A stretch of DNA of 12,000 bases. It comes from Hadesarchaea archaeon (GTDB taxonomy: Archaea; Hadarchaeota; Hadarchaeia; Hadarchaeales; Hadarchaeaceae). The stretch is taken from assembly GCA_014361095.1 (NCBI GenBank), contig JACIWF010000028.1, positions 1 to 12,000 of the forward strand, read 5' to 3'. A program made the translations under genes and the position numbers. The notes under the pieces are model-generated. The model searched no databases and was not told the DNA's origin. It worked only from the letters and a program-made list of their open reading frames with translations. Below, in pieces: positions 6,695 to 12,000 of this stretch (the stretch's first letter is position 1; the number at the start of each line of letters is the position of its first letter).

Positions 6695-6769
6695 TGGGAT
6701 AAAATGTGTCGAGACAGTATTGGATTTTTCCATTGTCCCCTGAAAATGTCTTCAACGGCGTGGCTTTAC

Positions 6770-6784
6770 AAAAAAGAATTTTCG
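6770..6784 (-). terminator. T-rich termination tract after the 52-residue gene
   Basis: On the minus strand this reads GAAAATTCTTTTTTG, about 65-80 bases after the stop at 6851. T runs of this kind are sufficient to terminate archaeal RNA polymerase. The rest of 6695-6850 holds no credible gene on either strand. Confidence 0.35.
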
Positions 6785-6850
6785 GTGATTTCTGGCCGAT
6801 GTTCTCAGGACCTTCTCCACACTGAAGCTACTAGAAATACAGGGAGGAAC

Positions 6851-7009
6851 TTATCCCGCCCTCTGTTCGGCTGGAGCTACTTCTTCAGAAGCAGGTCCCG
6901 CCTCGGCCGGTGGAGCTTTTGGCTCATGCTTCCGCCGCCACTTCTTCTGCCTCCGTTTCTTCTTCTCGCGCCACTCGGGCTTCTTCCAGCGATATTTTCT
7001 CAGGCTCAT
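6851..7009 (-). CDS. Small Lys/Arg/Trp-rich protein with acidic Ala/Pro tail (52 aa)
   Basis: Not recognised with confidence. The 52 residues fall into two halves. Residues 1-30 are strongly basic with four tryptophans (MSLRKYRWKKPEWREKKKRR, then QKKWRRKHEP). Residues 31-52 are Ala/Pro/Glu-rich (KAPPAEAGPASEEVAPAEQR, then AG). The gene is supported by a strong ribosome binding site GGTGAT a few bases before ATG 7009 and by codon-like composition. A TATA-like ATTTAGG-type element near 7055-7065 could serve it. The basic head resembles nucleic-acid-binding ribosomal peptides such as eL41 in composition, but the match is not good enough to name it. The plus-strand reading of this stretch is low-complexity Leu/Pro and is judged to be a shadow. 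It is divergent from panB. Confidence 0.6.
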   Translation of the reverse strand: MSLRKYRWKKPEWREKKKRRQKKWRRKHEPKAPPAEAGPASEEVAPAEQRAG

Positions 7010-7093
7010 TACATCACCGGGACAAAACTGACCTGAGATAATGAGTCCCTGAACCTAAATCAATTTTTCGACAGTTGCCCGGCCCCAGCTAAA

Positions 7094-7101
7094 GTTAATA
7101 T
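7094..7101 (+). promoter_or_regulatory. TATA-like element of panB
   Basis: GTTAATAT lies about 32 bases before ATG 7130, so the transcript should start near 7124 with a leader of a few bases. An in-frame ATG at 7100 overlaps this element and is therefore unlikely to be translated. Confidence 0.45.
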
Positions 7102-7129
7102 GACACGCCACAGAGAAACAATCGGTACT

Positions 7130-7981
7130 ATGGAAAAAATCACCTCGATCAAGATCAGGGAGATGAAGGCGAGCGGGGAAAAAATAGTGATGCTGGCGAC
7201 CTACGACTATCTGACGGCAAAGATGGTCGACGAGGCCGGCGCCGACGCCATCTTGGTGGGCGATTCTCTGGCCAACGTCGTCCTGGGCCACCGGGACACG
7301 CTTTCGGTCGGAATGGAGGAGATGCTCCATCACACCAGAGCCGTGGCCAACGGGGTTAAAAGGGCGCTGGTGGTCGGCGACATGCCCTTCATGTCTTATC
7401 AGGCGAGCACCGAGGACGCCATCAGAAACGCCGGTCGTTTTTTGAAGGAGGGCCACGCTGAAGCCGTCAAGGTCGAGGGCGGCCGCAAGATGATAAGAAA
7501 GATCGAGGCCATCATCGACTCAGGAGTTCCGGTGATGGGTCACCTCGGCCTGACCCCCCAATGGGTACACCAGTTCGGCGGCTATCGGGTCAGGGGCAAG
7601 ACCTGGTCCGCCGCGCGCGCCATTCTCGATGACGCCAAAAGGCTGGAGCAGGCGGGCGTCTTCAGCATCGTGCTCGAGGCGATGCCCTGGCAGCTGGCCA
7701 AGCTGATAACTGAAAAGCTGGAGATCCCAACGATAGGGATCGGTGCCGGACCCTACTGCGATGGCCAAGTTCTGGTCCTGCACGATCTCATCGGCCTGAC
7801 CGGATCAAGCGTCCCCAGGTTCGTCAAGCGCTACGCCGAGGTTGATAAAGAGGTCATGAAAGCGCTGGAGAGCTTCAAGCGTGACGTCAAGTCAGGCAAG
7901 TTCCCATCGCTGGCGCAGAGCTACGAGATGCCGCCCGAGGAGATGCGCAAGCTAATCCGCGGTTTCAGGCAGAAAAAATGA
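7130..7981 (+). CDS. panB: 3-methyl-2-oxobutanoate hydroxymethyltransferase (ketopantoate hydroxymethyltransferase)
   Basis: Transfers a hydroxymethyl group to 2-oxoisovalerate to make ketopantoate, the first committed step to pantothenate and coenzyme A; cytosolic. The protein has 283 residues, close to the family length. Metal and substrate residues known from E. coli PanB are all present: D45 (VGDSLANV), D84 (VGDMPFMSY), E116 (VKVEGG), H138 (GHLGLTPQ) and the general base E183 (LEAMP). TIGIGAG and LGLTPQWVHQFGGYRVRGK are further family blocks. ATG 7130 is chosen because conserved sequence (KITSIKIREMK) begins right after it; the frame extends to an ATG at 7100 that overlaps the probable TATA box. 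It is apparently a single gene: no panC-like partner or pantoate kinase is adjacent. Confidence 0.97.
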   Translation: MEKITSIKIREMKASGEKIVMLATYDYLTAKMVDEAGADAILVGDSLANVVLGHRDTLSVGMEEMLHHTRAVANGVKRALVVGDMPFMSYQASTEDAIRNAGRFLKEGHAEAVKVEGGRKMIRKIEAIIDSGVPVMGHLGLTPQWVHQFGGYRVRGKTWSAARAILDDAKRLEQAGVFSIVLEAMPWQLAKLITEKLEIPTIGIGAGPYCDGQVLVLHDLIGLTGSSVPRFVKRYAEVDKEVMKALESFKRDVKSGKFPSLAQSYEMPPEEMRKLIRGFRQKK

Positions 7982-7993
7982 GTTTTAAGCACA

Positions 7994-8001
7994 TTTAAAT
8001 A
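7994..8001 (+). promoter_or_regulatory. TATA box of the mini histone-fold gene
   Basis: TTTAAATA, centred about 46 bases before ATG 8044, predicts a start near 8023 and a leader of about 20 bases. The strong Shine-Dalgarno AGGAGGTG at 8031-8038 falls inside that leader, unlike the leaderless genes elsewhere in the window. Confidence 0.55.
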
Positions 8002-8043
8002 TTGAAAAAAAAGAGGATTAAAACGGCAAAAGGAGGTGTAAAA

Positions 8044-8208
8044 ATGGCTTATGTAGTTAAGTCCGCGGTGAGGAAGCTCCTCAAGGGAATGAGGGCCAGC
8101 GACGACTTCTTCAAGGAACTGGACGCAGTAGTGGCGGCGAGCTGCAAGAAAGCGATCGAGAGAGCTAAGAGCAACGGTAGAAAAACCCTGAGAGGAACCG
8201 ACCTCTAA
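8044..8208 (+). CDS. DUF1931-like mini histone-fold protein (54 aa)
   Basis: A 54-residue basic protein starting MAYVVKSAVRKLLKGMRASD and ending KSNGRKTLRGTDL. The ending matches the loop-2/strand region of archaeal histones (AGRKTIKAEDI in HMf-type proteins), and the helical middle (FFKELDAVVAASCKKAIERA) fits the long central helix. Length and start resemble the short DUF1931 proteins of archaea, which are related to histones but stop before the third helix. It probably binds DNA or dimerises as a nucleoid-associated protein; that role is inferred. ATG 8044 is preferred over an in-frame start near 8002 because AGGAGGTG lies five bases upstream. Its own promoter, very strong ribosome binding site and hairpin terminator suggest high expression as a single gene. 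Confidence 0.85.
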   Translation: MAYVVKSAVRKLLKGMRASDDFFKELDAVVAASCKKAIERAKSNGRKTLRGTDL

Positions 8209-8222
8209 GCTCAAAAAATTCC

Positions 8223-8244
8223 AGTGGCGGCTGAAGCTGCCACT
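8223..8244. terminator. Bidirectional hairpin terminator between the histone-fold gene and aIF5A
   Basis: A 9-base-pair stem (AGTGGCGGC with GCTGCCACT, one G-U pair) closes on a TGAA loop. On the plus strand it is followed by ACTTTTAATTTTG. On the minus strand, copying the AAAAAATT at 8214-8220 gives a T run. It can therefore serve both convergent genes. Hairpin plus T tract is the bacterial layout; in archaea the T tract is the main signal. Confidence 0.65.
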
Positions 8245-8258
8245 ACTTTTAATTTTGT

Positions 8259-8654
8259 TCAACCTTTTACTCTGTCTATCTTTCTTCTTCCCAGCGCCTG
8301 CAGATACTCCACCTCAACGCCTTCCTTGACGTCGCCGCGGAGGTTGATGGGTATGGGCAGCTCGAAGGTCTCATAGGTGTTGAGGTCCATCAGCTGGGCG
8401 TTGTTGGAGACTATCGCCAGAACCTGGGCGCTGCCCCGCTCGATTATCGGCACCTCGATCTTGGCGCTGGTCGGCTTCACGATGGTCCGCTTCTGCCCGT
8501 CGAAAAGCCCGATGGCATCTATCTTGGCCTTGGCGTGGCCGTGCTTTCCCGGAGCGGAGGTGGAAAAGCCAACGATGCGACAGGGCTCATCGTCAACGAT
8601 GATGAAGCGACCCTCCTTGAGCTTGCCGACTTCAGTGACATCTTTCATCGTCAT
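8259..8654 (-). CDS. Translation factor aIF5A (hypusine-containing)
   Basis: Archaeal homologue of eIF5A and bacterial EF-P, which rescues ribosomes stalled at proline-rich and similar sites. With ATG 8654 it has 131 residues: an N-terminal SH3-like domain (KLKEGRFIIVDDEPCRIV), the modification loop STSAPGKHGHAKAK with the lysine to be converted to hypusine or deoxyhypusine at K37, then FDGQKR and a C-terminal OB domain ending LGRRKIDRVKG. Two longer or shorter starts exist (ATG 8669 and 8648). I prefer 8654 because it leaves ten residues before KLKEG as in Pyrococcus, and a TATA box at 8679-8686 lies about 28 bases upstream. Deoxyhypusine synthase is not in the window. It is divergent from the NAD kinase gene. 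Confidence 0.96.
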   Translation of the reverse strand: MTMKDVTEVGKLKEGRFIIVDDEPCRIVGFSTSAPGKHGHAKAKIDAIGLFDGQKRTIVKPTSAKIEVPIIERGSAQVLAIVSNNAQLMDLNTYETFELPIPINLRGDVKEGVEVEYLQALGRRKIDRVKG

Positions 8655-8678
8655 CCCGTAGAAATTCATCCGACTTCC

Positions 8679-8704
8679 TTAAAAGCTTGGCGCAAGGTTT
8701 AATC
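8679..8704. promoter_or_regulatory. Divergent promoter region of aIF5A and NAD kinase
   Basis: Two TATA-like elements sit in the 79-base gap. GCTTTTAA on the minus strand (8679-8686) is about 28 bases before the aIF5A ATG. GTTTAATC on the plus strand (8697-8704) is about 33 bases before the NAD kinase TTG. The second also reads as GATTAAAC on the minus strand and could instead serve the alternative aIF5A start at 8669. Confidence 0.45.
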
Positions 8705-8733
8705 ATCAAAGGAAGAATCGAATCTGTGGAAAC

Positions 8734-9537
8734 TTGAGGGTCGGAATAGTTGCCCGAACCGATGGTCCCTCCGATCTCGAGATGGTGGCCAGGATAATCA
8801 GGTACCTGAAGGGGGAGGAAATTGTCCTTGAGCCGGGACTGGCCAGGCGAATCGGAAGAGGTTCAGGTAAAGTTCAAAACCTCAACAGCTGCGATGCCCT
8901 GGTGACGGTTGGCGGTGACGGCACCGTCCTCCACGCCCAGAGGCTGGCACCGGAGGTACCCATTTTGGGGATAAACCTAGGAAGGAGGGGATTTCTCGCC
9001 GAAGTCAACCCGAACGACGCACCCCGGGCGTTAAAGATGCTCAGGGAGGGAAAACTCCGCATCGTGGAGCGGTCGCGCCTCGCGGCAACCGTGAAGGGGA
9101 AATCCCTGCCCGAGGCCCTGAACGATATCGTCATCAGCTCAGGGGTGCCCGGAAAGACCACCAGCCTCGAGATAACGATCGATGGCCAGGAGGCGCTTGA
9201 TTTCCGCTGCGATGGGATAATCGTCGCCACCCCAACCGGCAGCACGGCCTACACGCACGCCGCCGGTGGACCTGTGGTCGATCCCAAGCTGAAATCAATC
9301 GTGATCACACCCATCTGCCCAACCCACCCCAGACAGTGCTCTATTGTCATTCCCCCGGAGAGCCTCGTGCAGGTGTCGCCGATGAGACCCGGTCGAGAGG
9401 CTCTGGTGATCGTTGACGGCGATCCTGTGGCCAAGGTTAGTCAGGGTGAAAAGGTGGAGGTGCGGCTCTCCCAAAACTGGGCGCGTTTCTTTGAGTGGGA
9501 GAGTTTTTATCGCAAGGTGAAGGAGAGGTTATTGTGA
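8734..9537 (+). CDS. nadK: NAD kinase (ATP/polyphosphate-NAD kinase)
   Basis: Phosphorylates NAD to NADP in the cytosol. The protein has 267 residues, usual for archaeal and bacterial enzymes. Diagnostic motifs are present: GGDGT at 60-64 with the catalytic D62, GINLGRRGFLAEV near 79-91, the N-D pair at 130-131 (ALNDIVI) that contacts the nicotinamide ribose and adenine, and the glycine-rich block GIIVATPTGSTAY at 161-173, followed by GGPVV and ITPICPTHP. It starts at TTG 8734, directly before the first strand RVGIVART; no ATG or GTG lies close upstream in frame. The stop overlaps the GTG of the Nob1 gene by four bases (GTGA), so the two are co-transcribed and probably coupled. Confidence 0.95.
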   Translation: MRVGIVARTDGPSDLEMVARIIRYLKGEEIVLEPGLARRIGRGSGKVQNLNSCDALVTVGGDGTVLHAQRLAPEVPILGINLGRRGFLAEVNPNDAPRALKMLREGKLRIVERSRLAATVKGKSLPEALNDIVISSGVPGKTTSLEITIDGQEALDFRCDGIIVATPTGSTAYTHAAGGPVVDPKLKSIVITPICPTHPRQCSIVIPPESLVQVSPMRPGREALVIVDGDPVAKVSQGEKVEVRLSQNWARFFEWESFYRKVKERLL

Positions 9538-10022
9538 CGCGCAGCGTTTTGGTTCTCGACACCTCCGCCGTCATCGCGGGTCTGGCTCCGGGGCTGCTGG
9601 AAGCCGACCAGGTGACCGTGCCCGAGGTGCTAGAGGAGGCCCGTGATCTCTGCACAAAGCTGAAGCTCGAGACCGCGGTGCTGGCGGGCAAGGTCAGGGT
9701 CGTGGAACCGTCAAGGCAATCTCTTGAAACTGTGCGGAGCAAGGTGGAGCACAGCGGGGACGCCGTCTCCGAAACCGATGTCAAGCTGCTCGCGCTGGCG
9801 CTGGACCTCAGTGAGAGACGGGCGGAAATCGTGACCGACGATTATGCCATCCAGAACCTGGCCACCATGCTCCACCTCCCCTACCGCCGCGTCGTCATGC
9901 CCGGAATAAAGGAGGTGCTGCGCTGGGAGGCCGTCTGCCCCGCCTGCGAAAGCAAGTTTCCGCCAACCGCAACCGTCTGTCTCATCTGCGGCTCAAAGCT
10001 GAAGAAGCAGGCCAGAAGGTAG
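9534..10022 (+). CDS. nob1: Nob1-type rRNA endonuclease (PIN domain plus zinc ribbon)
   Basis: Endonuclease that makes the 3' end of small-subunit (16S) rRNA in archaea. The protein has 162 residues. The PIN domain shows acidic metal ligands at D9 (VLDTSAVIAG), E31 (VPEVLEEA), D82 within the SETD segment, and D102/D103 (VTDDYAIQN). The C-terminal zinc ribbon has CPAC (C135, C138) and CLICG (C149, C152). The order PIN then ribbon identifies Nob1 rather than a VapC toxin. GTG 9534 overlaps the NAD kinase stop and is served by GGAGAGGT five bases upstream; the open frame continues to 9495 but inside the NAD kinase gene. A Dim2-like KH gene, its usual functional partner, is at 2089-2622 in the same window. 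Confidence 0.95.
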   Translation: MTRSVLVLDTSAVIAGLAPGLLEADQVTVPEVLEEARDLCTKLKLETAVLAGKVRVVEPSRQSLETVRSKVEHSGDAVSETDVKLLALALDLSERRAEIVTDDYAIQNLATMLHLPYRRVVMPGIKEVLRWEAVCPACESKFPPTATVCLICGSKLKKQARR

Positions 10023-10024
10023 TG

Positions 10025-10034
10025 TTTTAAAAAA
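10025..10034 (+). promoter_or_regulatory. TATA-like element of the DUF47 gene
   Basis: TTTTAAAAAA right after the Nob1 stop, about 35 bases before TTG 10065, predicts a transcript starting near 10055. A GGTGA ribosome binding site lies at 10055-10059, so the leader may be very short, or the gene may also be read from the nadK-nob1 transcript. Confidence 0.4.
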
Positions 10035-10064
10035 TGCCGAAGATATTGCAACGAAGGTGACGGA

Positions 10065-10772
10065 TTGGAGCTCCTCTCTATTTCAATTATTGGTGGCGGA
10101 AAGGAACAGCAGGCTTTTGAAATTTTGAAAAAGAATGCCAAAGCCGTCACCAGTGTGGTCAAAAAGTTCGAGGATATCATCTCCGCCTACTTCACCGACC
10201 TGGATTTCGATCGGGCAGAGAAGCTGGGTCGGGAGCTTTCCAGGCTAGAGACCGCGGCCGACAGGGGGAAGAGGGAGTTCATGAAAGTGCTCAGCGAGGG
10301 CGCCTTCCTCCCTGCCTTTCGCGCCGACCTTGCCTGGCTCGCCGAACGGTTGGACACCGTCGCCGACACGGCCGAGGGAGCCATGCGTGTGCTCCTGCTG
10401 AGAAAGCAGCTGATGCCGGCCTTGATCAGGGGCGAGAAGAAAAATAAAGATCTCGGCGAGTGGCGTCTCGGGTTTGCCAAGATGGCTAAGATCACGACCC
10501 AGACGGTGCAAACTCTTGAGGAGGCCATCGGTGCCCTGTCAACCGACATCAGTGAGGCCGCCAGAAAGGCCAACGATGTCGACCTCCTTGAACACGAGAT
10601 CGACCTGATGGAGCACAGCCTGACGAACGAACTCTACAGTTTTGAGAAGCTCCTCGATCCCGTCAGCACCGTCCAGCTCGCCGACTTCATCCGCAGGTTG
10701 GCAAACGTGAGCGACCGGGCCGAGGACACCAGCGACACCGTGATCATACTCGGCTTCACGCTCACGGGTTAG
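10065..10772 (+). CDS. DUF47/PhoU-like phosphate transport regulator
   Basis: A 235-residue, almost wholly helical protein of the DUF47 (TIGR00153, PhoU-like) family. These proteins usually sit next to PiT phosphate transporters and are thought to modulate them. The sequence shows PhoU-type three-helix repeats with E/D pairs that bind metals: LSRLETAADRGKREF (about 57-71), then AERLDTVADTAEGA and, in the second half, VDLLEHEIDLMEHSL and ANVSDRAEDTSDTV near the C-terminus. The start is TTG 10065 with GGTGA about six bases upstream; no other start codon fits. It ends one base before the stop of the convergent PiT gene, so the pair is linked by position but not by a shared transcript, unlike the common DUF47-PiT operon. 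Confidence 0.9.
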   Translation: MELLSISIIGGGKEQQAFEILKKNAKAVTSVVKKFEDIISAYFTDLDFDRAEKLGRELSRLETAADRGKREFMKVLSEGAFLPAFRADLAWLAERLDTVADTAEGAMRVLLLRKQLMPALIRGEKKNKDLGEWRLGFAKMAKITTQTVQTLEEAIGALSTDISEAARKANDVDLLEHEIDLMEHSLTNELYSFEKLLDPVSTVQLADFIRRLANVSDRAEDTSDTVIILGFTLTG

Positions 10773-10773
10773 A

Positions 10774-11763
10774 TTAAATTCCGAGCAACAGCGCCACAGC
10801 AAATGAGAGCAGGCCAACCGCAGCCGGCGTGATCAGCAGGGTCAACGCGATTTTACCCAGCCTTTGCCGGCTCACCGTCGCCGTGCTCTTGAAAATCCCG
10901 GCTCCGGCCACCCCGCCGACGATGGCCTCGGAAGTCGACACCGGCATGCCGAACTGCACGAAACACCAGACCGTAAGGGCGGCACCCAGCTGGGCGGCGA
11001 GGGCGGTGGTGGGCCCAATTTTAGCGATGCCTGACCCGACGGTGGTGATCACCCTCCTGCTGAAGGTCATGGTTCCGGCCGCCAGCGCCAGGGCACCGAA
11101 AAGAGCGACCAGCTGGGGCGGGCCGCCGAAAAACGCCTGGACGACGCCCAGAGAAGCACCGACATCATTGGCGCCGAGCACGTAGGCACTGTAGGCCGAG
11201 GCGATCAGGATGAGGGCCTTCAGAACCTGGTTAAACCGCAGCAAATTTTTGATCCGGCGCAGGCCCGCGGTGATAATCTGGTAAATCAGGAACGACAAAA
11301 GGGCTGAAAAGAGCGGGTTCAGCGCCCAGGAAACGATAATCGCTGAGACCTTGGAGTACTGCAGGCCGAAAACGAGTTCGGGGTGGGTCAAATTCATCGC
11401 CAGGCCCACCCCGACCACAGCGCTGACCGTGGAAAGCGAGACCGACATCGGAAAGCCGAGAAAGGTGGCAGCAAACATCCACGCGGCGGCGGAGATGAGG
11501 CAGGCCAGCGCTGCTTGGGGAAAAAGGGAAAATGGATTTGCCCCTGAAGCGGTCGGAAGAATGATCCCCTCGCCCACCGTCCTCATGTTCTTCCAGCCCT
11601 CAAGAACCGCACCCACGACGACAAAAACTATCACGATCAGGATCGCCCGACGGTACCCTAGGACTCCGCCGCCGATCGAGACCCCGACGCAGTTGGCAGT
11701 GTTGTTGGCGCCCAAGTTCCAGGCCAGAAAAAAGGCAGCGACCAGGATCATTATCTCGATCAA
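10774..11763 (-). CDS. PiT family inorganic phosphate transporter
   Basis: Integral membrane Na+ or H+ coupled phosphate permease. The protein has 329 residues with about ten membrane helices and the inverted two-repeat layout of the family. The first signature reads GANNTANCVG at 18-27, in place of the usual GxxDxAN, so the Asp is Asn. The second reads GANDVGAS, keeping the Asp. GFPMSVSLSTVSAVVGVG and FGMPVSTSEAIVGGVAGAG are the paired P-x-S-x-S/T blocks following each half. The start is TTG 11763 or ATG 11751. A TATA-like ATTATTAAC at about 11794-11802 fits the former with a short leader. The protein encoded convergently next door is its likely partner DUF47. Confidence 0.93.
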   Translation of the reverse strand: MIEIMILVAAFFLAWNLGANNTANCVGVSIGGGVLGYRRAILIVIVFVVVGAVLEGWKNMRTVGEGIILPTASGANPFSLFPQAALACLISAAAWMFAATFLGFPMSVSLSTVSAVVGVGLAMNLTHPELVFGLQYSKVSAIIVSWALNPLFSALLSFLIYQIITAGLRRIKNLLRFNQVLKALILIASAYSAYVLGANDVGASLGVVQAFFGGPPQLVALFGALALAAGTMTFSRRVITTVGSGIAKIGPTTALAAQLGAALTVWCFVQFGMPVSTSEAIVGGVAGAGIFKSTATVSRQRLGKIALTLLITPAAVGLLSFAVALLLGI

Positions 11764-11793
11764 ACAAATCGCCCAATCGAGTTATCTCCCGAG

Positions 11794-11803
11794 GTTAATA
11801 ATT
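11794..11803 (-). promoter_or_regulatory. TATA-like element of the PiT gene
   Basis: AATTATTAAC on the minus strand lies in the 42-base gap after the phosphoesterase gene, about 35 bases before TTG 11763. It predicts a transcript starting near 11772. Read-through from the phosphoesterase gene is also possible. Confidence 0.4.
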
Positions 11804-11805
11804 CC

Positions 11806-12000
11806 CTACAGTTCAACTATCCTCACGCGCAGCCTGTCTAGGTCAAGGGTGGCCACGGTCTCCCTGCCGGTCAGGTAGCCGCAGACCTCGCCCGGGTTGA
11901 CCACCAGCGGCCTCCTGCCAAACACCTTCGCCCGGTGGGTGTGGCCCCTGACCACAACGTCATACTTGTTTGATCTGACGATGGTCTCGATTATCTCCGG
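11806..12000 (-). CDS. MJ0936/YfcE-type metallophosphoesterase, C-terminal part, cut by window edge
   Basis: Only the last 64 residues are present, running off the right edge. They contain VVVRGHTHRAKVF, the GH-x-H metal-binding motif of calcineurin-like phosphoesterases, and VVNPGEVCGYLTGRETVATL, the NPG block that follows in the MJ0936/YfcE subfamily. These enzymes are small cytosolic Mn2+/Ni2+ phosphodiesterases; their natural substrate is unclear. The protein ends RLRVRIVEL, a normal family end. It lies 42 bases upstream of the PiT gene on the same strand and may be part of its transcription unit. Confidence 0.88.
   Translation of the reverse strand, partial: PEIIETIVRSNKYDVVVRGHTHRAKVFGRRPLVVNPGEVCGYLTGRETVATLDLDRLRVRIVEL

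Noticed and set aside
6781..6811. Possible C/D box guide RNA (GTGATT and CTGA-like bases)
   Set aside because: The C box is not close to RUGAUGA, and no D/D' pair at proper spacing could be found.
6704..7036. Plus-strand open frame of 110 residues over the 52-residue minus-strand gene
   Set aside because: Its Leu/Pro-rich tail is the complement of the Lys/Arg/Glu codons on the other strand, it lacks a ribosome binding site, and the minus-strand frame has one.
1..12000. CRISPR array, insertion sequence, integrase or attachment site next to the tRNA
   Set aside because: No regular repeats, transposase or integrase motifs, or duplicated tRNA 3' end were seen.

Overview
This is an archaeal chromosome segment. 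The evidence is a DNA topoisomerase VI operon (B then A), hypusine-type translation factor aIF5A, a PNO1/Dim2-like KH protein, the Nob1 rRNA endonuclease, a DUF1931 histone-fold protein, TATA-type promoters placed about 25-30 bases before many starts, and GGAGG/GGTG ribosome binding sites. The protein set looks euryarchaeal in the broad sense. I cannot name the lineage from sequence alone. There is no CRISPR array, no insertion sequence and no intergenic gap over 300 bases.

Layout. 1-1083 (-): N-terminal 361 residues of a P-type cation ATPase that runs off the left edge. 1215-1299 (-): tRNA-Ser(UGA). 1354-1935 (-): DUF996 membrane protein. 2089-2622 (+): KH-domain rRNA-processing factor. 2662-2802 (+): 46-residue ribbon-helix-helix (RHH)-like protein. 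2932-5602 (+): top6B-top6A operon. 5688-6161 (+): flavodoxin-like protein. 6185-6662 (-): two overlapping genes, an RHH plus winged-helix regulator and a 56-residue unknown. 6851-7009 (-): 52-residue Lys/Arg/Trp-rich protein. 7130-7981 (+): panB. 8044-8208 (+): mini histone-fold protein, ending in a hairpin shared with the convergent aIF5A gene 8259-8654 (-). 8734-10022 (+): NAD kinase and Nob1, overlapping by GTGA. 10065-10772 (+): DUF47/PhoU-like protein, tail to tail with the phosphate transporter gene 10774-11763 (-). 11806-12000 (-): C-terminus of an MJ0936/YfcE-type phosphoesterase.

How the genes work together. Most of the window is housekeeping: DNA topology (Topo VI), chromatin (histone fold), small-subunit rRNA maturation (Dim2-like KH protein and Nob1, partners in 3'-end processing in other organisms), translation (aIF5A, tRNA-Ser), coenzyme synthesis (PanB, NAD kinase) and ion or phosphate transport (P-type ATPase, PiT with DUF47). 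The least explained part is 6185-7009: an RHH-wHTH regulator with a possible operator in its own promoter, a downstream unknown 56-residue gene with a strong ribosome binding site and TTG start, and a 52-residue protein with a basic head and an acidic Ala/Pro tail.

Several genes appear leaderless or nearly so. For Topo VI-B and PanB the longest open frame begins inside what looks like the TATA box, so I chose the next downstream ATG.
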